Positions 1 through 6,236 of a stretch of DNA of 12,341 nucleotides are shown one piece after another (the first letter of the stretch is position 1; each line of letters opens with the position of its first letter). Origin of the DNA: Lachnospiraceae bacterium (lineage in GTDB: Bacteria > Bacillota > Clostridia > Lachnospirales > Lachnospiraceae). Under the pieces are notes generated by a model, which saw nothing but the letters and a program-made list of their open reading frames with translations, was not told the DNA's origin and searched no databases. Location of the stretch: contig JAFSRL010000138.1 in the NCBI GenBank assembly GCA_017446125.1, forward strand, positions 1-12,341, in the 5' to 3' direction. The translations under genes were made by a program, and so were the position numbers.

Positions 1-1
1 A

Positions 2-2053
2 AAACGAGTCACTGTACCCGTCCCCCTGACTCACCGTGCGTTCATCATCTTCGCCGGCGAGTTCATCGCGCTGTCGCTTTGCTGGTGTCCGCACGTGATT
101 CTCTACAACTACCTCACCTACCTGCTGTTGACACTGGGTACCGTGCTGGTGCTGAAGTGTGTCACCGTACCCGTCCCCATGACACACTTTTTCGCGGGCT
201 TTTGTCTGGGACTCAACATCATGGTCCGCTTCGCAAACCTGACCAACATGGCGCTGATTCTCGTGGTGTGGTTTGACGCATGGCGCCGCAAGCAAACCTT
301 ACCGGTTGCCGTAAAAAGGACGCTTCTTTGCATCGCGGGCTATGTCGCAGGTATGGGACTGCCCATGCTCGCAATCGTGCTGCGCTACGGCGCGGGCGCG
401 TACGGTGAGATGATCAAAGCCCTCTTCACCATGACGGGCACCGCCGAAGACTATGGTGCCGCCGGCATGCTCACCGCAATCCTTCGCACCTACACCACCA
501 GTCTCGCAAAAATGTTGCCGCTGCTCGCGGCGGTGTGCATTTGCACACTCATTCTCCATATCACAGCGAGCATGAACACAGAGCGCATTTCTCCTGATGA
601 TAGTGTAGTGTCAGAAACGGATGAGTGCACGGAACAATCCCGCGATTTAGACGCCACGGAGTCGAGACTACAGACTTCTATAGCGAGCATGAACACAAAG
701 CGCTCGTCCCTTGATGAAAGCGTGGTGTCAGATATGGATGAGCGCACGGAACAAGCCCGCGATTTAGACGCCACGGAGTCGAGACTACAGGCTCGACGGA
801 GTGCCCGGCGTCTCATGAGCGGGGTGTTCTGTGTGCTCATTGTCCTGTTCAGCATCTTCATCATGTACAGGCGCGGCGTCTTCACGCGCAGCTACCACTA
901 CTACGACGCCATCTTCGAGCCCGCGATGTGGCTCTTAATCCTCGGCATCGTGCTGTGCGTGTACACGCTCGTGAAATACCGCGACGAGCACATCGCACGG
1001 TATTCCCTTGCGGCGCTTGTCCTGATTTTCATCACGCCGCTGGGCAGCAACAACTACACCTACCCGCTCCTCAACAACCTCTTCCTCGTCGCACCCATCC
1101 TGTTATTAGTAGCAACACGCCTTCTGCACGAGAGCATAGCGGGGACGGATCACAACGTAAGACAGACGAATTCAAGCAGTATGAACCACAGTACAGGTGC
1201 CGTGGCCGAACCGCGCGATTTAGACGCCGCGAAGTCCAGATTCTCTTTTTCTCAGCCCAATACGCCACTGCACGAGAGCATAGCAGGGACGAATCACAAC
1301 GTAAGACAGACGAATTCAAGCAGTATGGAACACAATACAGGTGCCGTGGCCGAACCGCGCGATTTAGACGCCGCAGAGTCGAGACTACAGGCTCGACGGA
1401 GCGCTTGGCGTCTCATGAGCGCGGGCGGCTACGGTACCGTCAATATTGGATACTGCGTGCTCATGAGCCTGTCCTTCACGCTCGTGACCGTCGCGGCGGT
1501 GCTCGCCGTGCAGGGCGCATTCTTTCATGTAAATTATAGCTTTCGCGACGGCACCGACGGAACCCCGCGCGACACCGTAATCACCGCCATCCCGCGCGCA
1601 AACGGCATGAAGACCACCGCAAAGAACGCCGCAACGCTCGAGAGTCTGTATGAACGTCTTGCAACCTACCGCGAGGTCGAGGCGCAGGGAGAAGCGTACG
1701 GCGAGGAAGCTTGGGGCATGATCCAGTTTGGCACTGCGCCCGGCCTGCCGTACCTGATGGAGATTGAACCTGCGCTCTTCACCAGCTGGCCGGATTTGGA
1801 CAGCATTACGGTTGCGGAATTCGAAAAAGCCCTGCAAACGATGAAAGGCGCCCCCATCATGATCGTAAAGAAGAATCCCGCAACGGGCGAAGCGGACTAC
1901 ACGGGCACAGCTCTCGGCGCACAAAAGTGGGAAATCCTGCAGGCGTACATGAACGAACACCACTACCGTAAGGAACAACGCATGAACGGTGAGGGTGATT
2001 ACGAAGACGAGTATGACATTTATATTTGTATAACAAGCAGCCGCGGCTATTAA
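2..2053 (+). CDS. Multi-spanning membrane protein, probably GT-C-like glycosyltransferase (5' end outside window), with in-frame repeats
   Basis: The reading frame is open to the left edge, so the true start lies upstream; a GTG at 95 is only an internal codon. From the edge to the TAA at 2051-2053 it encodes 683 residues. I see several hydrophobic helices (around 95-165, 180-235, 320-375, 490-555, 825-870, 925-965, 1000-1035, 1075-1125 and 1447-1530), then a hydrophilic C-terminal domain from about 1560 that should be extracytoplasmic. This layout resembles gene 4 (3691-5670) and polyprenyl-phosphate-sugar-dependent GT-C enzymes, but the N-terminal loop that would carry the acidic catalytic motif is not in the window, so the function is inferred. 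Two loops (560-820 and 1133-1420) are swollen by four 38-codon repeats, and two short palindromic repeats lie near 6-33 and 157-187. Arg-rich flanks suggest the long loops are cytoplasmic. There is no stop or frameshift, so the gene looks functional. Confidence 0.8.
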   Translation, partial: KRVTVPVPLTHRAFIIFAGEFIALSLCWCPHVILYNYLTYLLLTLGTVLVLKCVTVPVPMTHFFAGFCLGLNIMVRFANLTNMALILVVWFDAWRRKQTLPVAVKRTLLCIAGYVAGMGLPMLAIVLRYGAGAYGEMIKALFTMTGTAEDYGAAGMLTAILRTYTTSLAKMLPLLAAVCICTLILHITASMNTERISPDDSVVSETDECTEQSRDLDATESRLQTSIASMNTKRSSLDESVVSDMDERTEQARDLDATESRLQARRSARRLMSGVFCVLIVLFSIFIMYRRGVFTRSYHYYDAIFEPAMWLLILGIVLCVYTLVKYRDEHIARYSLAALVLIFITPLGSNNYTYPLLNNLFLVAPILLLVATRLLHESIAGTDHNVRQTNSSSMNHSTGAVAEPRDLDAAKSRFSFSQPNTPLHESIAGTNHNVRQTNSSSMEHNTGAVAEPRDLDAAESRLQARRSAWRLMSAGGYGTVNIGYCVLMSLSFTLVTVAAVLAVQGAFFHVNYSFRDGTDGTPRDTVITAIPRANGMKTTAKNAATLESLYERLATYREVEAQGEAYGEEAWGMIQFGTAPGLPYLMEIEPALFTSWPDLDSITVAEFEKALQTMKGAPIMIVKKNPATGEADYTGTALGAQKWEILQAYMNEHHYRKEQRMNGEGDYEDEYDIYICITSSRGY
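6..33 (+). repeat. Family A palindromic repeat, copy 1 (in frame)
   Basis: A hairpin of GAGTCA (6-11) and TGACTC (27-32) encloses a loop that reads CTGTACCCGTCCCCC. In the frame of the host gene it encodes V-T-V-P-V-P-L-T-H. It matches the 3' hairpin of the complete element at 8062-8123. A 5' hairpin, if present, would lie beyond the left edge of the window. Confidence 0.8.
157..187 (+). repeat. Family A palindromic repeat, copy 2 (in frame)
   Basis: A perfect 8-bp stem, GTGTGTCA (157-164) with TGACACAC (180-187), encloses a 15-base loop CCGTACCCGTCCCCA. Read in the host frame it gives V-T-V-P-V-P-M-T-H, nearly the same peptide as copies 1 and 3. Relative to copy 1, the arm changes from GAGTCA/TGACTC to GTGTCA/TGACAC, so both sides changed together and pairing is kept. 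It lies between two predicted membrane helices. No 5' hairpin with a GGGGACGG loop is present here, so this is a half element. Confidence 0.8.
560..673 (+). repeat. Family B 38-codon repeat unit B1 (class I, no right arm)
   Basis: This 114-base in-frame unit ends in the conserved peptide RDLDATESRLQ. It repeats 117 bases downstream as B2, with most codons shared along the whole unit. It keeps the left arms of the terminal palindrome (AGACGCC at 649-655, GTCGAG at 661-666) but is followed by unrelated sequence instead of the matching right arms. The encoded loop is hydrophilic and acidic and probably disordered. Confidence 0.8.
677..790 (+). repeat. Family B 38-codon repeat unit B2 (class I, followed by right arm)
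   Basis: This is the second copy of the class I unit, starting S-I-A-S and ending RDLDATESRLQ. It runs directly into the palindrome right arm encoding ARRSARRLMS (791-820). It shares its length (38 codons) and its ends with the class II units B3 and B4, but the middle of roughly 24 residues is different. Confidence 0.8.
766..813 (+). repeat. Nested palindrome closing the first family B array
   Basis: The outer stem is AGACGCC (766-772) with GGCGTCT (807-813). The inner stem is GTCGAG (778-783) with CTCGAC (792-797), around the loop ACTACAGG. The same nested structure recurs exactly 600 bases later at 1366-1413. There is no T-run after it and it lies inside an open frame, so it is not a Rho-independent terminator. 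It could form as DNA or as mRNA secondary structure. Confidence 0.75.
1133..1246 (+). repeat. Family B 38-codon repeat unit B3 (class II, no right arm)
   Basis: This unit starts S-I-A-G and contains a Ser/Asn-rich middle, followed by AVAEPRDLDAAKS. It is nearly identical to B4, 144 bases downstream. Its left inner arm has decayed (GTCCAG instead of GTCGAG) and the right arm is missing. A ten-codon spacer, partly low-complexity T/C-rich sequence (about 1240-1256), separates it from B4. Confidence 0.8.
1277..1390 (+). repeat. Family B 38-codon repeat unit B4 (class II, followed by right arm)
   Basis: This is the second class II unit, ending AVAEPRDLDAAESRLQ and running into the right arm encoding ARRSAWRLMS (1391-1420). 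Its left part is close to B3, while its right part is close to B2. The two arrays therefore share a common 3' module but differ in their variable middles. Confidence 0.8.
1366..1413 (+). repeat. Nested palindrome closing the second family B array
   Basis: The stems are AGACGCC (1366-1372) with GGCGTCT (1407-1413), and GTCGAG (1378-1383) with CTCGAC (1392-1397). The stem bases are identical to those of the 766-813 copy, whereas the joining segments have changed (for example GTGCCC to GCGCTT). This is the pattern expected if the pairing arms are the constrained part. Confidence 0.75.
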
Positions 2054-2057
2054 GGAA

Positions 2058-2063
2058 AAGGAG
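2058..2063 (+). promoter_or_regulatory. Ribosome binding site deciding the GtrA start
   Basis: AAGGAG lies four bases before the ATG at 2068, just after the stop of the preceding gene. It selects 2068 over an in-frame upstream ATG at 2026 that would overlap the previous gene and add 14 residues atypical of GtrA proteins. Confidence 0.75.
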
Positions 2064-2067
2064 TACC

Positions 2068-2526
2068 ATGAATAAACTGATGCAACAAATCGCAAAATTC
2101 GGCATTGTGGGCGTGATCTGCTTCATCATCGATTACGTCATTTACCGCGTGATGAACCTGATCTTTGAAACAAGCGGCATCGCGCAGGCGTTTCCGCCTT
2201 ACATCTATCTGTCTTTGGCGATTGCCTTTGCGGTATCCGTGGTGGCAAACTACCTGCTGTCGATGAAATATGTGTTCGTGCGCAAGGACGATATGAGCCG
2301 CAAAAAGGAGTTCATGATCTTTTTGATTTTGAGCATCATCGGCCTTGTCGTGAACGAAATCTGCATGTTCATCGGGATGGATGTGATTTACGCAAACTGG
2401 CCGTGGCTTCAGGGAATCATGAGCCGGGATTTCGCAAAAGACTGGTTTTTCAAGTTCGGCGCGACAGGCGTCGTTATGGTGTATAATTTTATAACGAGAA
2501 AGATGTTTATCGAAAAGAAGGAATGA
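2068..2526 (+). CDS. GtrA family membrane protein (putative polyprenyl-linked sugar flippase)
   Basis: The protein has 152 residues, the usual GtrA size, and four hydrophobic helices at about residues 9-30, 44-66, 83-106 and 128-147. The N-terminal K-F-G-I-V-G segment and the Y-x-x-x-R-K end (Y-N-F-I-T-R-K) are typical of the family. GtrA proteins are proposed to flip undecaprenyl- or decaprenyl-phosphate-linked sugars made by a GtrB-type glycosyltransferase so that a GT-C enzyme can use them outside. The GtrB-like partner here is probably the gene at 6237-7187, and the acceptor-side transferase is probably gene 1 or gene 4; those pairings are inferred from context. It sits 14 bases after gene 1 and 6 bases before the aminotransferase, so it should be co-transcribed with both. 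Confidence 0.88.
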   Translation: MNKLMQQIAKFGIVGVICFIIDYVIYRVMNLIFETSGIAQAFPPYIYLSLAIAFAVSVVANYLLSMKYVFVRKDDMSRKKEFMIFLILSIIGLVVNEICMFIGMDVIYANWPWLQGIMSRDFAKDWFFKFGATGVVMVYNFITRKMFIEKKE

Positions 2527-2532
2527 GTACAA

Positions 2533-3689
2533 ATGAGAGATTCTTACAGCGATTATAAAGTCCCCTTCAACATCCCGCCGCATGTCGGGACAGAGGAGAC
2601 ATATATTAAGGAAGCAATCGACGCGCACAAAATCTGCGGCGACGGGGAATTCACGGAGCGCTGCAACGCCTGGTTCGAGGAACGGACGGGTGTGGAGCGA
2701 TGCCTCATCACGACCTCCTGCACGCACGCGACGGAGCTTGCGGCACTGCTGGCGGACATCAAAGAAGGCGATGAGGTCATCATGCCCTCCTACACCTTCG
2801 TGTCGACCGCGAACGCCTTCGTGCTGCGCGGCGCAAAGGCGGTCTTACGGACATCTGCCCGGACACGATGAACCTGGACGAGAACAAGATCGAGGCAGCG
2901 ATTACAAAAAAGACAAGGGCCATCGTTCCGGTGCACTACGCGGGCGTCGGCTGCGAGATGGATGCAATCTTGGACATTGCGAAGCGCCATAACCTGCTGG
3001 TCATCGAGGATGCCGCGCAGGGCGTGAACGCGTATTATAAAGGAAAGGCGCTGGGCGCCTTGGGCGACATGGGCTGCTACAGCTTTCATGAAACGAAGAA
3101 CTACTCGATGGGCGAGGGCGGTGCGCTTTTGATGCGCGATGCCACCTACGTCGACAACGCGACCATCATGCGCGAGAAGGGCACGAACCGCACGCTCTAT
3201 AAGCTGGGCAAGGTCGACAAGTACACCTGGATCATGCCGGGCAGCTCCTACCTTCCGAGCGAACTGAATGCCGCCTATCTCTACGGACAACTGTGCGAAG
3301 CGGATGCCATCAATGAAGACCGCCTGCATAGTTGGCAACGCTACTATGACGAACTGCGCCCTTTGGCGGAAGATAAAACGATTGAACTTCCCGTTGTCCC
3401 TGCCCACTGCAAGCACAACGCGCACATGTTTTACATCAAGTGCAGGGATTTGGAGGAACGCAGCGCCCTGATCAGGCACATGCTTAATGACCGGATTTTG
3501 CCTGCGTCACATTATATTCCGCTGCATTCGGCGACCGCCGGTTTAAAGTACGGCGTGTTTGCGGGAGAAGACGAATACACGACAAAAGAGAGTGAGCGCT
3601 TATTGCGCCTGCCCATGTACTACGGATTAAAGGAGGAGGACTTGCAGGAGGTCGTAAAAAGCGTAAAGACCTTCTACAAGGCACAGTAA
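2533..3689 (+). pseudogene. wecE: WecE/RffA-type dTDP-4-keto-6-deoxysugar aminotransferase, broken by a single-base frameshift
   Basis: Two overlapping frames (2533-2871 and 2868-3689) together give a complete PLP-dependent DegT/DnrJ/EryC1/StrS aminotransferase. The first frame covers the CGDGEFTERC region and ends in MPSYTFVSTANAFVLRGAKA. The second continues with NLDENKIEAAI, PVHYAGVGCEMD, IEDAAQGV and the PLP-lysine motif SFHETKNY. Family knowledge predicts V-F-x-D-x-x-P-D-T-M-N at the junction. Adding one T at about 2845 restores exactly this (V-F-T-D-I-C-P-D-T-M-N) and a protein of about 385 residues, close to E. coli WecE at 376; Lys189 would then be the PLP lysine. The resemblance to WecE is strong from end to end, which favours a 4-amino-4,6-dideoxyhexose product, possibly TDP-Fuc4N. 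Everything else is conserved, so this is either a recent mutation or a sequencing/assembly error. If the frameshift is real, the fragments should be inactive. Confidence 0.85.
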
Positions 3690-3690
3690 C

Positions 3691-5670
3691 ATGACAGAAA
3701 AGAAATCAACGGGCACGTATCTTTGCATTGCCGTAGCGGCGGTGGTTGCGCTCATGATTGCGATTGGCGCGGGCTTGGATTATTACCTTGACTTAAACGA
3801 TGATGTCTTGATCAAAAACATCACCTCGGGCGCTTACACGGGCGTTCCGGAGGCGCACAACATCCAGATGCTTTATCCCGCGGGGCTGCTGCTGAGCCTG
3901 CTTTACAAAATCGCACCGGGCCTTAACTGGTACGCCTTGTTTCTTTCAGGCATCCAGTTCGCATGCCTCTGTGTCATTCTGTTCCACAGCCTTTCCTTCG
4001 TCCAGATTGACTCGAAGGAAAAGCGTGCGCGGCGCATCATCACATGCCTGCTCATTTTGTGCATCTTTGTGACGCTCACGATTCCGCATCTGGTGATTTT
4101 GCAGTACACCTTCACCTGCGCGATGCTCTCCGGCACCGCGGCATTTCTTGTGCTCGTGACAAAGGGACGCGGCGGTCTTGTCGCCAGCGCACTCTTGCTC
4201 ACCCTTGCCTTTGTCATCCGCAGCGAAATGATGCTCTTAACCCTGCCCATGGTGGCTTGCACATACCTCTACCGGCTCTGGAACGCGTTGAAGGAGGACC
4301 GGAAGGAGGCCGAAGAATCCGGAACCGGAACAAAACGGATGTCGAAGGAAACGGGAGAACTCGTCACGGGCTTCGCCGTGCTGTGTGTGTGCATGGGGAT
4401 TTCCATGGTGCAGCAGGGTGCGGGCTATGGCAGAAGCGACTGGAAGGAATTCATGCGCCTGTTTGACGCACGCACGGAGCTGTATGACTTCCATACGATT
4501 CCGACCTACGAAGAGGATGCGGCGTTCTTTGACGAGAACGGCATCGGGGAAGCGGAAAGCGTTTTGTTGTCCAATTACAACTTCGGCCTGTCCGAAAGCA
4601 TTGACGCGGAGCTGATGGAGAAGGCGGCGGAGTATATGACCGGAAAGGAGAAGGAAACGGGGCTTGGCGTCGGGAAGTCCTTTGGTGCGGCGCTGGGCGA
4701 ATACTTCTACCGGCTGCGGCACATCGCGATGCCGGAGTCCTATCCGTATCCGCAGACGGATGCGCCCTGGAACCTGATTACGATTTTGTTTTACGCGGCG
4801 GTTCTCTTGCTTTACATGATGCCGGAGGAGCCGCAGGTGGACGAGGACGGAACGGTGGCGATTTTGAGCGCGAGTGCGATGCGTGCGATTGTGCCAAAGC
4901 TTATTTTGTTCTTCCTCGTGCGCAGTGCGCTTTGGATGTTTTTGCTCATGCGCGGCCGCGATCCGGTGCGCGTGACACACGGACTTTACTTTGTCGAGGT
5001 CGCGATTTTGTTCGCGATGCTCTTGAACCGCATTCACATCTTTTTGGGCATCGAGATCAGCAAGGCGGTGTACGCGAAGATGCCGGAGACGAAGCGGCGC
5101 AGGGGCCCGGACGGCAAGAAGCTGCCGGTGACGTATGCGGATGCCGTGCAGCAGAAGCGCTGGAACTGGGACAACGTGACGAAGGTGAAATCCTTCCGCA
5201 TGGCGATGGCGTTTATGCTGACCATGATTACGATTTCGTTTTTGTCGGTGCAGATCATCATCGCGCAAAACGAGGGAAACAGCCGCGAGGAAATCAACAA
5301 GCCCTACAATGAGCTGTTTGCTTACATGAAACAGGCGCCGGAAAACACCTATCTTCTGGACGTGTATTCGTTCGTGCCTTATACGGAGAAGGCATTTGAA
5401 AACGTCGACAACCGCTACATGCAGTATGAATTCTTAGGCGGCTGGGCGGCGAAGAGCCCGCTGGTGAAGCAGCGCGATATCTTAACCACGCTTGCGGAAG
5501 AGGAGCATGTTTATTACGTGGCGCGAACCACCTCGTTAAGCGAGGCGCAGGGGGATGCGGCGAACACAAAGTGGCTCGTTGATTACGCACAGGAACAGGG
5601 CATGAACATCACCGTGGAGAAAACAGACACGGTGGCGGACACCTTCTATATTTATGACGTGACAAAGTGA
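3691..5670 (+). CDS. Large multi-spanning membrane protein, GT-C glycosyltransferase-like
   Basis: It has 659 residues and begins one base after the aminotransferase stop. A first helix (residues about 9-28) is followed by an extracytoplasmic loop with an acidic pair Asp37-Asp38 in LNDDVLIKNITSGAYTG, then P-E-A-H-N. Acidic residues in the first external loop are the catalytic hallmark of GT-C enzymes that use polyprenyl-phosphate sugars. More helices follow at about 3890-4000, 4030-4090, 4105-4160, 4180-4260, 4365-4410, 4775-4830, 4890-4950, 4980-5050 and 5200-5265. A C-terminal hydrophilic domain of about 130 residues ends the protein, and soluble loops lie at about 4430-4770 and 5060-5190. 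I recognise the type from clostridial envelope-glycan loci but cannot name a family. It resembles gene 1 in general layout, and carries none of its repeats. Substrate is unknown; it may use the sugar carrier made by the gene at 6237 and flipped by the GtrA protein. Confidence 0.75.
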   Translation: MTEKKSTGTYLCIAVAAVVALMIAIGAGLDYYLDLNDDVLIKNITSGAYTGVPEAHNIQMLYPAGLLLSLLYKIAPGLNWYALFLSGIQFACLCVILFHSLSFVQIDSKEKRARRIITCLLILCIFVTLTIPHLVILQYTFTCAMLSGTAAFLVLVTKGRGGLVASALLLTLAFVIRSEMMLLTLPMVACTYLYRLWNALKEDRKEAEESGTGTKRMSKETGELVTGFAVLCVCMGISMVQQGAGYGRSDWKEFMRLFDARTELYDFHTIPTYEEDAAFFDENGIGEAESVLLSNYNFGLSESIDAELMEKAAEYMTGKEKETGLGVGKSFGAALGEYFYRLRHIAMPESYPYPQTDAPWNLITILFYAAVLLLYMMPEEPQVDEDGTVAILSASAMRAIVPKLILFFLVRSALWMFLLMRGRDPVRVTHGLYFVEVAILFAMLLNRIHIFLGIEISKAVYAKMPETKRRRGPDGKKLPVTYADAVQQKRWNWDNVTKVKSFRMAMAFMLTMITISFLSVQIIIAQNEGNSREEINKPYNELFAYMKQAPENTYLLDVYSFVPYTEKAFENVDNRYMQYEFLGGWAAKSPLVKQRDILTTLAEEEHVYYVARTTSLSEAQGDAANTKWLVDYAQEQGMNITVEKTDTVADTFYIYDVTK

Positions 5671-5682
5671 GGGATTCCCGGC

Positions 5683-6228
5683 GTGGATGCACAAGCGTTA
5701 AGCCAACCGCATAACGTGACGCTGACGGGAGAGCGCATCGTTCTTCGCTCCATAACGGAGGAGGATACGCCCCTCATTGTGAAGTGGCGCAACAACGAAC
5801 GCGTGCGGCACAACTTCATGTTCCGCGAGACGTTTACGGAAGAAATGCACGATGCATGGTACCGCGAAAAGGTGCTGCAGGGCAAGGTCATCCAGTTTAT
5901 TATCTGCGAGAAGGAAGGGATGCGCCCCGTGGGTACGGTGTTCTTACAGGACATCGATGAAGAGAACAAGGAAGCGGACTACGGGTTTTTGATCGGCGAG
6001 GACGATGCCGCCGGGAAGCGTTACGGCACCGAGTGCATCGCGCTTGTAAAGGACTATTGTAAAAACACACTGGGATTAAAGAGCTTAACCGGAAAGATTA
6101 TTGAAGGCAATCAGGCATCGACAAAGAGCTGGACGAAGGCAGGTGCCGTGATTGTCGAAGCGCATGAAGATACTTTGTGCTCCGACGGAACGAAGGTCAA
6201 CATGCTGTTCACCAGGATGCAGTTATAA
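5683..6228 (+). CDS. GNAT family N-acetyltransferase (RimJ/RimL-like)
   Basis: The 181-residue protein starts at GTG 5683, with a GAGGG ribosome binding site about ten bases upstream. A second GTG at 5716, just before T-L-T-G-E-R, is an alternative start. The fold is visible in order: the N-terminal GERIVLRSITEEDTPLIVKW (residues 16-35), the acetyl-CoA binding motif around IGEDDAAGKRYGTE (104-117), and EGNQASTKSWTKAGA (141-155), which matches the N-x-x-S motif of RimJ/RimL-type GNATs. Such enzymes transfer acetyl from acetyl-CoA to an amine. In this operon a nucleotide-activated amino sugar is the likely substrate, as for WecD acting after WecE or for PseH; that is inference. A role in protein N-terminal acetylation cannot be excluded from sequence alone. 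It lies 12 bases after gene 4 and 8 bases before the glycosyltransferase. Confidence 0.85.
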   Translation: MDAQALSQPHNVTLTGERIVLRSITEEDTPLIVKWRNNERVRHNFMFRETFTEEMHDAWYREKVLQGKVIQFIICEKEGMRPVGTVFLQDIDEENKEADYGFLIGEDDAAGKRYGTECIALVKDYCKNTLGLKSLTGKIIEGNQASTKSWTKAGAVIVEAHEDTLCSDGTKVNMLFTRMQL

Positions 6229-6233
6229 GGAGG
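6227..6233 (+). promoter_or_regulatory. Ribosome binding site of the GT2 gene
   Basis: A full AAGGAGG, overlapping the stop codon of the acetyltransferase, lies three bases before the ATG at 6237. It decides this start over an in-frame upstream ATG at 6177 that would run through the preceding gene. Confidence 0.8.
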
Positions 6234-6236
6234 CGT

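Noticed and set aside
1240..1256. Pyrimidine-rich tract as a regulatory or terminator signal
   Set aside because: It is a short low-complexity stretch in the coding spacer between B3 and B4, with no hairpin directly before it.
560..1420. CRISPR array
   Set aside because: Only four units in two pairs, with long repeats, no short uniform spacers, and all translated in frame inside a gene.
928..1539. A 203-codon + strand frame across the repeats in gene 1
   Set aside because: It is an out-of-frame shadow, very rich in Arg, kept open by the GC-rich codon pattern and the repeats. The membrane-protein frame explains the region better.
4237..5268. A 343-codon open frame on the minus strand
   Set aside because: It lies opposite the convincing membrane-protein gene at 3691-5670, is rich in His and Arg as expected for an antisense shadow, and has no recognisable motifs or ribosome binding site.
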